From Adiantum capillus-veneris (taxonomy: Eukaryota > Streptophyta > Polypodiopsida > Polypodiales > Pteridaceae), in assembly GCA_014529385.2 (NCBI GenBank), contig CM043966.1:40172037-40236036 (forward strand): 64,000 bases of DNA, written 5' to 3'. Below the pieces are notes generated by a model, which had not been told where the DNA came from, ran no database searches, and saw only the letters and a list, made by a program, of their open reading frames with translations. The position numbers were made by a program, and so were the translations under genes. Numbering within the stretch: the first letter of the stretch is position 1; every line of letters starts with the position of its first letter. This document shows positions 23,486 through 34,631 of this stretch, one piece after another.

Positions 23486-25644
23486 TGCCAGGTTTTGTAC
23501 ATATGTTAGGTGGTTTTGTGGTGTGCAGACAGTTTGTTTTGGTGTGGAAGTTTTTTAGTACAATAAGCCTGTTTGTGGTTCAACATAAATGTTCAACAAG
23601 GGGGTGGGCAATGATGGTGCAGCCAAATGCTGTCGACGATAGAAATGGGCACAAGCGGGGCTATGTGGTCGAGCAGATGCGGGCCCAGGTGATAATACAG
23701 CTGTAAAGTGCCACTGTGGTTAGGTGGATCGAGAAATGTATGCATATGATGGATTTTTTAGCCAAGGGTGTGGTGCCAGGCGCTAAATTGGACGGTGGCC
23801 TCATGTGTCCGAAGTGATGGTTTTGTGTGCCGACATGGGATGCTTGTTGTGCTCTAGAAGCTAGTCCAGACGGCTCGTCAAACGGAGCCCCGGTGTGCAA
23901 GATATTGCGGTTTAAAGCTGGAGTGTGTAGCAGATCCCCGACGAGCAGGGCAGCTGGGGACAGGTGGCCCGGACTGATGTCAGTGCATACATGTGTAAAG
24001 CTCGAGTTACGAAGCATGCATATCTTCTCGGATTGCGAATCGGAGCTATGGATAGAAAGTTATGGCTGTTTGAAGATTTTTCGGGGGCTGGGTCTGAGCC
24101 CACTTGGCCGCATTGGAGGACGTGCCGTCTTGTATATTTTGGGCCTCGCCAAGGTTCTCAGTAATAGTGTGCGCTATGTGGAGTGAGCACGAGTCGACTG
24201 CACGTCAATCGGATACTCGATCGGTCAAATACAGCGAGATGAAGTTGGGAGCCTTGGGCAGTGAAAGGCCACATATGTTTTTTTCCATTTTCGGTAATGC
24301 CTCGGATTGCAAGCCTGGAAGAGTCGAGAAAGCGATGGTGATTGTGTTGAAGCAAGTCGGCGATGAAAAATTCCATCCGGGCTTTGGGGCTTGGCAATAG
24401 GATATTGCGACAGGGGTACAACTCAATTTTTTTACCACTTGCGGCTTGGTGTTGGAGGGGGTGAACTGCCTAAAGCAGAAAATTTTTCAAGGTTTGGGGT
24501 TGGCCGGGGCGGCTTGGCAACAGAGGGGTTCAGAAAGCCCGGGCACATGTAGCACCGACGGCATGTGAATCTCATGCTTGAGGTTTTTTTGTTTTGTAAA
24601 GGTCAAAAAGCAAAGTGTGGCTGGACTAAAAGGGCAAGGAAGAAAAAGTAAAGTTCAAGGCTAAATTAAAGAAGGGAAGCTGGAGTAAGGAAAAAAAAAG
24701 CCCAAGGCACAGTGGCGCCGGGCGTCACTGCAAAAGAGCAATTTTTTTTTTTTTGGGGTGAAAAGAAGGGAGAGAGAAGACATCGTTTTCGAGGGGGGGG
24801 GGGGGGGGTTTCCTCAAGTTTTGGGTTTCTTGCTTGGGAGGAAGAGGAGAAGGGGCGGAAAACGAAAACGCTTTGCACACGCAAGGATGGAAGCAAGCAT
24901 AGAAGGCAAATCATCGTGAAGCAGCTCGGAAGGTTGAGCGACTTGCGGAGAAGGAAAGGCAGCAGGGTTTTTTTCTACGCACTCCGCAATCGAAGCTGGC
25001 TTGAAAGGCAAATCGCCATTAAAGAGCTCAGAAGAGCAAACGCCTTGCAGTAAAGAGAGCCAGTGAGGGCTACCAGGAGAAGGAGCCGCTATGCGAGCGA
25101 AACCAAAAGAAGCGACTTTTGTCGAAGCGAAGACATCGGTGGATTTAACGTCCAGGTGTGTGCCGACGGATGCGAGTTTGGAGGGAGGTGTGTGCCCCGC
25201 TGTGTCAAATAGTGATGGCCATGGTGCGGCTTAGAGCAGACTGTATGGGTCTTGTAAATGGGTTTTTTCATTGAAGGAGAAGCTATGATTGCCGATTTTG
25301 GCGTCGTCTTTTCCCCCTTCCCCCCTTTCTTCTTTGCTTGTCTCCAGGGTGTGTGGTGCCAGTGTGTGTGAGCGTGTGAGCCTCACGGGCCCCCTATGTG
25401 TGAGAGAGAAAGAGAGAGAGAGGTGTTGAATTGTGGAAGTGCGAGAAGGGGACAAGATCGTTGTGATCGCTGGTTAGCAATTGTGCAGGTCGTGTGTGCG
25501 TTGGGCGAAGTGCAGGCGAGGCCCTGCTAGTATGATTTTCTTGTTTTGAAGGTGTTTTCGAGAGGACAGGGGTGCTATGAATACCCTGAGCTATATAGGG
25601 GTAGTTGTTTGTGTGTCGGGTGTGTTCCCCATTCCCCCTCTCCA
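23486..25644 (+). mobile_element. Gag-only element LTR 'b' (2159 bp, complete)
   Basis: Starts TGCCAGGTTTTGTACATATG and ends CCCCTCTCCA, preceded by a polypurine tract and followed by TCTTC and the primer-binding site. It serves both as the 3' LTR of unit 1 and the 5' LTR of unit 2, which defines a tandem rather than a dispersed arrangement. It contains a 16-G run at 24793-24808. Short open frames inside it on both strands do not keep their start codons among copies and are not called as genes. Confidence 0.92.
24793..24808 (+). repeat. Poly(G) run of 16 in LTR b
   Basis: The homologous position holds 36 G in LTR c (33763-33798), a short G-rich stretch in the 48.3-kb copy, and AGGAGGCCGGG in LTR a. 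The tract is therefore unstable among copies. Confidence 0.95.
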
Positions 25645-25695
25645 TCTTCTGGTGCCCCCACGGATGAGCGCACTGATAGCTCCTCGGTGATGTGA

Positions 25696-26352
25696 TTGGA
25701 AGCAAGGATATGGCAAAGCAGTGGCCCGATCTTCAGTGGAAGCGAGGATGCGGACGACATGCTGGCGGATTTTGAGTTGTTCCTACTATCATTGCAAATG
25801 ACAGGTGATGATGACAAGGTGCGTACAGTGCCCTTGGTGCTGCGAGGAAAAGCAAAGGCTTGGTTTGATGGTCTGCAGGCAGCAGGCAAACACATTTGGA
25901 TAGGTTTTAAAGAGCGGTTTATGCTGCAGTTTCGCAAGGTCGTGTCGGTGAATGAAGTGGAAGCGCAGATTAAAGGCCTGCGACAAGATATAAGTGCCAA
26001 TTTTGAGGTTTTTGTGGCTGAGTTTGAAGCTTGCTGGAGGCAGTTGGTGGCTGTTACGCATGTGGTTAATGGCGATTGCTTCAAGATGGAAAAGTTCCTT
26101 GCGTGTCTGCATCCTGCGGTTCGTGAGAAGGTTGATGATGAAGAGCCGCGAAGTTATGGTGAAGCGGTCCAAGTGGCCAAGGTCAAGAGCAAGAAAATGA
26201 AAAGAAAGATGGAGCTCGGCTTGCTTCAGTCGGCAGAGTATGTGCCTATTGTACCAGCAGCGTGTTCTTTGGGCCCGTCGAGGATGGTGCCAATGATGCG
26301 AAGTATGCAGCCTGTTGCGGTAAGGCCAATGGTGAATATTGCTTGTTTGTAG
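25696..26352 (+). CDS. gag: Gag of the gag-only element, copy 2 (longest open copy)
   Basis: An uninterrupted frame of about 218 codons covers the whole Retrotrans_gag (PF03732) capsid domain, from IFSGSED through LVLRGKAKAWFDGL, LRQDISANFEVF and FLACLHPAVREKV to SYGEAVQVAKVKSKKMKRKM. It ends shortly after at a TAG. The lysine-rich end may bind RNA in place of a zinc knuckle. As in copy 1 there is no ATG before EARIWQSSG, so the first Met is uncertain. The second frame (26339 on) overlaps in +1. It is unlikely to act alone, because the element is interrupted downstream. Confidence 0.7.
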   Translation: MEARIWQSSGPIFSGSEDADDMLADFELFLLSLQMTGDDDKVRTVPLVLRGKAKAWFDGLQAAGKHIWIGFKERFMLQFRKVVSVNEVEAQIKGLRQDISANFEVFVAEFEACWRQLVAVTHVVNGDCFKMEKFLACLHPAVREKVDDEEPRSYGEAVQVAKVKSKKMKRKMELGLLQSAEYVPIVPAACSLGPSRMVPMMRSMQPVAVRPMVNIACL

Positions 26353-26901
26353 GATACTAGTGCCAATGGTGGATGTGCTTGCCAACGAGGGCAAGCCATG
26401 TGTTCAAGAGAGTCTGTGTGCAGCGAAGATGGTAGATGCCAAGTGCCAAGTGAAGCTTGAAGAGGCAATAGAGCCTGTTCTTGTGGAGTCTTTGCTCGAG
26501 AAGATGACAGGCTATGGCCAGGTTTTAGGTACCAAGAGCTTGGATTTGGAAGATGAGAGTGTGCATAGCCAAGTTGGCAGTAGCCAAGCTTTTTTGGAGC
26601 TGCTAAAGGATGTGAATATAGGTGCCGAGTCGGCCTATGGCAGTGATGGTGACGGGAGTTTGAATGTGGCTCAAGAGCAGGTGGAAGTGCCCAAGCTTTT
26701 TTGGAGCTGCTAAAGGATGTGAATACAGGTGCCGAGTCGGCCTATGGCAGTGATGGTGATGGGAGTTTGAATGTGGCTGAAGAGCTGGTGGAAGTGCCCA
26801 AGCTTGGGGCTGAGGATATGCATGCAAAGGTTTTGTGCGGCACCATGATTATGGTGATGTTGGTTAAAGTGGCCATGCAGTGTGCTTTGATAGTGAGGTA
26901 G
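26339..26901 (+). pseudogene. Second frame of the gag-only element, copy 2, left part
   Basis: The frame starts in +1 relative to gag, as in copy 1. It is disrupted by a 107-bp tandem duplication (units 26586-26692 and 26693-26799). Because 107 is not a multiple of three, this shifts the frame. The second unit then runs to a TAG at 26899-26901, where copies 1 and 3 have CAG. The homology continues to 27026 and, after the copia insertion, from 31897. Confidence 0.7.
26586..26799 (+). repeat. 107-bp tandem duplication
   Basis: Two units, each starting AAGCTTTTTTGGAGCTGC and ending at GTGGAAGTGCCC, differ at about four positions. Other copies have a single unit. Confidence 0.85.
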
Positions 26902-27021
26902 GTACGGAGCTTGGCCAAAGAGGAAGCTGCCATGGAGGTGGAGAGTGAACAGGTTGAAAAGGATGGTCTACAAGAGGCATTGATGGAGCCATGTGGCTCT
27001 CTTGGTTCAGATGAGCATGAG

Positions 27022-27026
27022 GATAC
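27022..27026. repeat. Target-site duplication GATAC of copia element 1
   Basis: GATAC lies at 27022-27026 and again at 31897-31901. In the uninterrupted sister copies the site reads GAKGATACGGTGTTTG once. Confidence 0.92.
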
Positions 27027-27348
27027 TGTTGAGATGGCGAGCTCTACACCTTGAGCTGGCATCCACTACGGGTCTTGGCCGCTTACGGCATTTACTCACT
27101 AGCGCGTTAGGTGACCGACACGGAGGATCTTTGCCAGTGATTCTACAGCTGGACTACACTTATAGTGCCAGCCTAGTATGCTTCTAGCGAGTTCACACTT
27201 AGTGACCGCATGTACATATGTGCTACTTTTCAGCTTTAGCACTTAGTCATTTTGTAATCTCTTTTCTGTGAAGAAAAAGAAGAAGCTTTTCATCTCTGTG
27301 TGCTTTGTGCTTGTCTTGTGTAGCTCTCTTGCATCCTCATTCTTTACA
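27027..27348 (+). repeat. 5' LTR of copia element 1
   Basis: Starts TGTTGAGATGGCGAGC, ends CATTCTTTACA, 322 bp. The 3' copy ends TTTATA, a C-to-T change in the terminal CA. Confidence 0.95.
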
Positions 27349-27362
27349 TGGTATCAGAGCCT
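27349..27362 (+). promoter_or_regulatory. Primer-binding site (initiator tRNA-Met type)
   Basis: TGGTATCAGAGCCT directly follows the 5' LTR. This is the classic plant copia site complementary to the 3' end of initiator tRNA-Met. Confidence 0.9.
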
Positions 27363-27402
27363 GGTGCAGGCAAGAGAGGCTAAGAGAGCAAGAGCATCAC
27401 AA

Positions 27403-30400
27403 TCCCTTTGTTTCAGTCAGATTGTTACTGAGAAGCTTGAGAAAAATAACTACCCTGCATGGAAGTTCAGAATAACAAATTTCCTAAAAGGAAAAGGTTA
27501 TTGGGACTATGTAGAAGGAGAAAATGAAAAGGAACCAGAGATTCCCGAGGCAAATGCTACAGCAGAACAAAGGAAAGCTTTGAGGGACTGGCAACAAGGC
27601 CAGAGCAAAGTGATGTATTGGCTGTCTATGAGAATCACAGATGGCATGATGGGCTATCTACAGGATGCTGAAACCCCCGCCATTGCATGGAGAAACTTAG
27701 GCAGAGTGTTCGAGGTGAACACCAAGGCCAGGAAGCTTCAACTAAAGTCGGAGCTAAATCAGGTTAAGAGGAACAACCTCTCAATCAATGATTATGCCTT
27801 GAAGATCAAGAGTATCATTGAGGCTCTTGGATCTATTAAAGTCTCAGTGGAAGACGATGACATTGTCCGTGCATGCTTGGATGGTCTAGGAGATGAGTAT
27901 GTACATTTTAGGTCTTCCATGAATACAAGAGACGACATCCCCGTGTTCCAAGATTTGATTTCTATGCTTATTCTTGAGGAGAAGAACCTTGACACATCTT
28001 CTTCTCATGGCAGAAATAATTTTGAACAGGCCTTCTATTCTAACTCCAACAGAGGTAGAGGTAGAGGTAGTGGTCGAGGCCCAAGGGGTTGCAGGGGCCA
28101 ATTTCTGGAAGGTCAATCAAATCAAAACAATACAGGTGGCAGGGGAAACCAGTCTCAAGGCAGGGGGAGTCAAAGAGGTCGTGGTGCAGGATCAAGCAGG
28201 CAGCAACATACTCCAGATAGTAGAGAATGTTGGACTTGTGGTGAAAGAGGTCACATGTCACGTGACTGTCCAAAGGGAAAAGCAAGTAGAAAGAGAGAAC
28301 AAGGCAACTATGCATCTACTAGCAGAGATACAGATGACAGCAAAAACGAGCGCATGTTTGTTATGCAGCATGTAATGAATACAATGACTGCAGAGAATTC
28401 CACCCAAGATGATGTTTGGTATGTGGATTCAGGTGCCTCTAATCACATGACGTCTCGTGGAGAGTGGTTTAGAGATATGCGCAAACCAGATGTGTCAGGC
28501 TATGTGCAGACAGGAGATGACACAGCTCACCCCATTGCTCATGTAGGGGACATACCTCTAAATACGAAGAGTGGGAAATCAAAGTACTTAGCAGATGTAC
28601 TTCATGTCCCAAACATTACAAAGAATCTTGTTTCTGTTGGACAAATGGTTGAGCAGGGTTTGCAGGTTCGCTTCAATCCAAATGGTTGTTATGTAGAAGA
28701 TTTCCAGAATGGCTGTAAGCTGATCACAGAGGGAAAATGTGTGGGCAGAATGTTTACGCTGAATGTAGACATGCCTGAGGTAAAAGCTGCATTATTTGCA
28801 CAGGGCACAGGTGTTGTGGCTGATGTTGACATTTGGCACAAACGCATTGGCCATGTCAATGAGCAGAGATTGCGCAGCATGCAATCAAAACAGATTGTAA
28901 AAGGTTTGCCCAAATTCAAGGTGGATGGTATGCATAAAGTGTGTGCAGCATGCCAGTTTGGAAAACAGTCAAAGGGCTCATTTCCACATGAGCGCAATGT
29001 ATGTAAAAGGCCACTTAAGGTGGTGCACACAGATGTCTGGGGTCCAACCGATACTGCAAGTATACATGGTTGCAGGTATTATGTCTCTTTCATTGATGAC
29101 CATACAAGGAAAGTATGGGTCTACTTCATGCATAACAAAAGTGAAGTGTTTGGTCACTTTCAAGACTTCAAAGTCATGATTGAGAAGGAGACAGATATGC
29201 AAATCAAGACATTGAGGTCAGATGGAGGGGGAGAGTACTTCTCCAATGATTTTTCAGATTTTCTGCGAATGCATGGTATACACAGGCAGTTTACATGCAG
29301 ATATACTCCACAGCAGAATGGGGTCGCGGAAAGGAAAAAGAGGCACATTGCAGAGGTTGCACGTGCATTGATGAATGAGAAGAACATGCCTCATCATTTC
29401 TGGGCTGAAGCTGTAAATACAGCTGTGTACATTATGAACAGGACACCTACAGCTGCGGTGCATGATGTAATACCTGAGGAAAAGTTTACAGGTACAAAGC
29501 CTGATTTGGCACACTTGAAAGTGTTTGGCTGCATAGCTTACGTGCATGTACCAGATGAGTTGCGTAGGAAATTGGATCCTAAAGCAGAGAAATGTATTCT
29601 TGTGGGATATTCCCTTGAACAAAAGGGGTACAGGTGCTACAATCCTACTACACGAGAATTACGAGTGAGCAGAGATGTAGTCTTTGATGAGATGAGCAGC
29701 TGGTACAGTAATGCACATGGCATTATTGGGGCTGATGTAAAAGATGATGTGGTTGTACAAAATGTGAGGCCACAGTCACAGGTTTTGAGTGGACCACAAG
29801 AGTCCTCTTCTCGTGGCTCTGTTGAGAAACCATGGAATGGTAGACTACGTACGCAGGTTACTCCACCAACAGGTACAGGGAATGTATCACGAAAAGGAAA
29901 GGAAAAGGTTGATGAACCTCCCTTTATGGTTGATGCATCATCAGGTTTTTCACATGTAGACATGGATTCAGATGGTTCTGAACAAAGTCTTGATGAGGAA
30001 TTTGGAATTCCGGCTGTCAGGACACCTGGTGTAAGGAAAGTACAAGAAGATGCTAGAGGGCAAAGGAGTGACCAAGGACCGCGCAGATCTTATAGAGTCA
30101 GAAATCCAGTTCAGAAATTGACTTATGATGGGTATCTAGCGCATCACCAAGCCTACATGGCTAAGGTGATACAGGATGTGGAGCCCACATGTTTTGAGGA
30201 TGCAGTTGGAAATGTGCATTGGGATGATGCAATGAATGAAGAGATGGCTGCATTGGAAGCGAATGACACATGGGAGTTGGTGCCATTGCCAAGTGGCAAG
30301 AAAGCTATTGGCTGTAAATGGGTGTATAAAACCAAGCATAAGGCTGATGGTAACATTGAGCGTCACAAGGCAAGGCTGGTCGCAAAGGGTTATGCACAGA

Positions 30401-31602
30401 CGTATGGCATAGACTATGAGGAGACCTTTGCTCCAGTAGCAAAGATGACGACTGTGAGAGCTGTCATAGCAGTGGCTGCATCTAGAGGATGGATTATGCA
30501 TCAAATGGATGTAAAGAATGCCTTCTTGAATGGTGAGTTGCAAGAGGAAGTGTATATGGATCAGCCACCTGGTTATGTCCATCCAGGTTACCCAGATTAT
30601 GTATGCAGACTTCTCAAAGCTTTGTATGGGTTGAAGCAGGGCTCTAGAGCATGGTATGACAGGATTGCCAAGTATCTTGTCAGTATTGGTTTTAGGAGAG
30701 CTCATGCTGATCATTCACTCTACTTTCTTGGCATTGAGGTGATCAGGACTCCAGAGGGTGTATGGCTATCACAGAGACAGTATGCTTTGGACATGTTGTC
30801 AAAGTATGGTATGGCTGATTGTAAGCCGATTTCCATTCCCTTGGATGTGAATGCAAAGCTGAGTGCAGAGAAGGGTGATGTTGTTGAGGATGTCAATATG
30901 TACAGGAAGATGGTGGGTAGTCTAATCTACTTGACTATCACAAGGCCAGACTTGAGCTACACAGTAGGCTTGGAGAGTCAGTTCATGCAGCTTCCGAGGA
31001 AGCCACATTTGGATGGAGTACGACGCACACTTAGGTATGTGCAAGGGACTCTTGACTGCGCATTGTTCTATGCAGCAGATGCACCATTAGCATTGTATGG
31101 GTATACAGATGCAGATTGGGCAGGTAGCATTGTTGATAGGAGATCTACGAGTGGCTTCATGTTCTCTTTTGGGAGTGCTGCTGTTACTTGGAGCAGCAAA
31201 AAGCAGCCTACGGTTGCTTTATCGAGCACAGAGGCCGAGTACAGAGGTGCAGCAGTTGCGGCGTGCGAGGTAGCTTGGCTACGCACATTACTTGAGGACT
31301 TGGGAGTGCAGGTGGACCAGTAGATTGTCATTCATTGTGACAACCTCAGCAGCATGCAGTTGGCTAGGAACCCAGTGTTCCATGCTAGGACCAAACACAT
31401 AGAGGTCCATTACCACTACGTTCGAGAGCGAGTGTTGGCGGGCGACATCGACTTGGTCTACGTCAGCACAGAGGAGCAGATAGCGGATATCTTTACCAAG
31501 GCCCTCGGAGCTGAGAAGCTTCGACGTTTCCGGACTATGCTTGGACTCTGCGACATGCAGAGCTCGAGGGGGAGTGTTGAGATGTCGAGCTCTACACCTT
31601 GA
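27403..31602 (+). pseudogene. Copia gag-pol polyprotein, RT active site deleted, one TAG
   Basis: One long frame is open from upstream of the primer-binding site to a TAG at 31321-31323, and continues in frame to 31602, inside the 3' LTR. I start it near ASQSLCFSQIVTEKLE; no in-frame ATG occurs before about 27613. Landmarks by nucleotide: zinc knuckle CWTCGERGHMSRDC at 28228; protease VDSGAS at 28423; integrase Asp in HTDVWGP at 29032, Asp in RSDGGGEY at 29221 and Glu in VAERKKR at 29329 (DD35E). RT has KAIGCKWVYK, ARLVAKGYAQ and MDVKNAFLNG. Then, near 30720, SLY joins directly to FLGIEV. About 49 residues carrying YVDD are missing, judged from the sister element at 38-43 kb. RNase H has TDADWAG and STEAEYRG before the stop. 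Confidence 0.93.
31561..31574 (+). promoter_or_regulatory. Polypurine tract of copia element 1
   Basis: AGCTCGAGGGGGAG abuts the 3' LTR start TGTTGAG. It overlaps the end of the pol frame. Confidence 0.8.
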
Positions 31603-31896
31603 GCTGGCATCCACTACGGGTCTTGGCCGCTTACGACATTTACTCACTGGCGCGTTAGGTGACCGGCACGGAGGATCTCTGCCAGTGATTCTACAGCTGG
31701 ACTACACTTATAGTGCCAGTCTAGTACGCTTCTAGCGAGTTCACACTTAGTGACCGCATGTACATATGTGCTACTTTTCAGCTTTAGCACTTAGTCATTT
31801 TGTACTCTCTTTTCTGTGAAGAAGAAGAAGAAGCTTTCCATCTCTGTGTGCTTTGTGCTTGTCTTGTGTAGCTCTCTTGCATCCTCATTCTTTATA
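31575..31896 (+). repeat. 3' LTR of copia element 1
   Basis: 322 bp, aligned without gaps to 27027-27348 with about 11 differences by eye, followed by GATAC. Confidence 0.95.
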
Positions 31897-32457
31897 GATA
31901 CGGTGTTTGAGGATGCCATAGGCATGGACTGCGATGGTATGATGCCGTTAGAGAGGCCTTTGGGTGATGGACAGGTGCATTTGGCCATGGGTGCAGAGGA
32001 AGAGCAGGCTATAGGTGCTGTGAAGCCGTCAAGGGAGATGTGCCATTGGGTCATGAAAGCCATGCTTATGAGTGAAGCATTGCAGTGGGCATGTTGCCAT
32101 TTACAGGAGTCTGTGGAGGAGTCCTCCACTTTACATGGTTGGGTGGAAGGGTCTGGTTTGTCTGTGGATGTAGGTTTGTCCATCGATATAGGTATGTCGG
32201 TTGGTTTGGCTGTTGGGCCAAGTGATGAGCACGATGGTAATCTTTTGGATGCTTGGATGCTAGTGACTGCGTGGAACAATGAAGAGATGTTGGGTGCATT
32301 CTATATGCACTATTGGGTTGGTGTTTGGGAGCAGTTCTACGAGGAGCTGCTGCTTGTGGATGGTGATGGCCAGTGCCAGGTGTTTGACCCAGGCGGTTGA
32401 TGACAGGTAAAGTAGGGGGTTGGGCAACCCGCATGAACAAAGGAAGCGGGTAGGAGA
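31897..32457 (+). mobile_element. Gag-only element, internal region 2, right part
   Basis: Resumes the second frame exactly at the target duplication (ATACGGTGTTTGAGGATGCC). The unknown protein runs open to its TGA at 32398-32400 and includes the aromatic segment WNNEEMLGAFYMHYW. The polypurine tract at 32439-32457 and LTR c follow. Confidence 0.88.
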
Positions 32458-33761
32458 TGCCAGGTTTTGTACATATGTTAGGTGGTTTTGTGGTGTGCAG
32501 AGAGTTTGTTTTGGTGTGGCAGTTTTTTAGTACAATAACCTTGTTTGTGGTTGAACGTAAATGTTCAACAAGGGGGTGGGCAATGATGGTGCGGCCAAAT
32601 GCTGTCGACGATAGAAATGGGCACAAGCGGGGCTATGTGGTCGAGCAGATGCGGGCCCAGGTGATAATACAGCTGTGAAGTGCCACTGTGGTTAGGTGGA
32701 TCGAGAAATGTATGCACATGATGGATTTGTTAGCCAAGGGTGTGGTGCCAGGCGCTAAATTGGACGGTGGCCTCATGTGTCCAAAGTGATGGTTTTGTGT
32801 GCCGAAATGTGATGCTTGATGTGTTGTAGAAGCTGGTCCAGATGGCTCGTCAAACAGAGCCCCGGTGTGCAAGATATTGCGGTTTAAAGCTGGAGTGTGT
32901 AGTAGATCCCCGACGGACAGGGCAGCTGGGGACAGGTGGCCCGGACCGATGTCAGTGCATACATGTGTAAAGCTCGAGTTACGGCGCATGCATGTCTTCT
33001 CGGATTGCGAATCGGAGCTATGGATAGAAAGTTATGGCTGTTTGAAGATTTTTCGGGGGTCGGGTCTGAGCCCACTTGGCCGCATTGGAGGATGTGCCAT
33101 CTTGTATATTTTGGGCCTTGCCAAGGTTCTCGGTAATAGTGTGCGCTATGTGGAGTGAGCACGAGTCGACTGCACGTCAATCAGATACTCGATCGGTCAA
33201 ATACAACGAGATGAAGTTGGGAGCCGTGGGCAGTGAAAGGCCACATATGTTTTTTTCCGTTTTCGGTAATGCCTCGGATTGCAAGCCTGGAAGAGTCGAG
33301 AAGCAATGGTGATTGTGTTGAAGCAAGTCGGCAATGAAAAATTCCATCTGGGCTTTGGGGCTTGGCAATAGGATATTGCGACAGGGGTACAACTCATTTT
33401 TTTTACCACTTGCGGCTTGGTGTTGGAGGGGGTGAACTGACCTAAAGCAGGAAATTTTTCAAGGTTTGGGGTTGGCCGGGGCGGCTTGGCAAGAGAGGGG
33501 TTCAAAAAGCCCGGGCACATGTAGCACCGACGGCATGTGAATCTCATGCTTGAGGTGTTTTTCTTTTGTAAAGGTACAAAAGCAAAGTGTGGCTGGACTA
33601 AAAGGGCAAGGAAGAAAAAGTAAAGTTCAAGGCTAAATTAAAGAAGGGAAGCTGGAGTAAGGAAAAAGAAAGCCCAAGGCACAGTGACGCCCGGCGTCAC
33701 TGCAAAAGAGCAATTTTTTTTCTTTTGGGGTGAAGAAAAGGGAGAGAGAAGGCATCGTTTT

Positions 33762-33800
<39 letters not shown>

Positions 33801-34631
33801 TCTCAAGTTTTGGGTTTCTTGCTTGGGAGGAAGAAGAGAAGGGCCGGAAAACGAAAACGCTTTGCACACGCGAGGCTGGAAGCAAGCATAGAAGGCAAAT
33901 CGTCGTGAAGCAGCTCGGAAGGTCGAGCGACTTGCGGAGAAGGAAAGGCAGTAGGGTTTTTTTCTACGCACTCCGCAATCGAAGCTGGCTTGAAGGGCAA
34001 ATCGCCATTAAAGAGCTCAGAGGAGCAAACGCCTTGCAGTAAAGAGAGCCAGTGAGGGCTACCAAGAGAAGGAGCCGCTATGCGAGCGAAACCAAAAGAA
34101 GCGACTTTTGTCGAAACGAAGACATCGGTGGATTTACCGTCCAGGTGTGTGCCGACGGATGCGAGTTTGGAGGGAGGTGTGTGCCCCTCTGTGTGAAACA
34201 GTGATGGCCATGGTGTGGTTTAGAGCAGACTGTATGGGTCTTGTAAATGGGTTTTTTCATTGAAGGAGAAGCTATGATTGCCGATTTTGGCGTCGTCTTT
34301 TCCCCCTTCCCCCCTTTCTTCTTTGCTTGTCTCCAGGGTGTGTGGTGCCGGTGTGTGTGAGCGTGTGCGCCCCGCGGGCCCCCTATGTGTGAGAGAGAAA
34401 GAGAGAGAGGTGTTGAATTGTGGAAGTGCGAGAAGCGGGCAAGATCGTTGTGATCGCTGGTTAGCAATTGTGCAGGTCGTGTGTCCGTTGGGCGAAGTAC
34501 AGACGAGGTCCTGCTATTGTGATTTTCTTATTTTGAAGGTGTTTTCGAGAGGACAAGGGTGTTGTGAATACCCTGAGCTATATAGGGGTAGTTGTTTGTG
34601 TGTCGGGTGTGTTCCCCATTTCCTCTCTCCA
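32458..34631 (+). mobile_element. Gag-only element LTR 'c' (2174 bp, complete)
   Basis: Starts TGCCAGGTTTTG and ends CCTCTCTCCA. It is shared between units 2 and 3. The excess length over LTR b is mainly due to the 36-G run at 33763-33798. Confidence 0.92.
33763..33798 (+). repeat. Poly(G) run of 36 in LTR c
   Basis: An uninterrupted run of 36 G. Such a run can form G-quadruplex in single-stranded DNA or RNA. Assembly or sequencing error in the exact length is possible. Confidence 0.95.

Larger units (their letters stand above)
25645..27026 (+). mobile_element. Gag-only element, internal region 2, left part
   Basis: Starts with the same spacer and primer-binding site (25650-25663) as region 1. 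Interrupted at 27026 by a copia element; the rest is 31902-32457. It contains the best preserved gag of the array and a second frame damaged by a 107-bp duplication. Confidence 0.9.
27027..31896 (+). mobile_element. Ty1/copia element 1 (4870 bp), RT-deleted
   Basis: Complete in outline: 322-bp LTRs (27027-27348, 31575-31896), GATAC target duplication, primer-binding site TGGTATCAGAGC right after the 5' LTR, and polypurine tract CGAGGGGGAG right before the 3' LTR. The order is gag, protease, integrase, RT, RNase H, as in Ty1/copia. The LTRs differ at about 11 positions by eye, roughly 3.4 percent, so it is not recent. It cannot move itself, because the RT has lost its active site, RNase H has a stop and gag lacks an evident ATG. 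It lies inside internal region 2 of the gag-only array. Confidence 0.95.
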
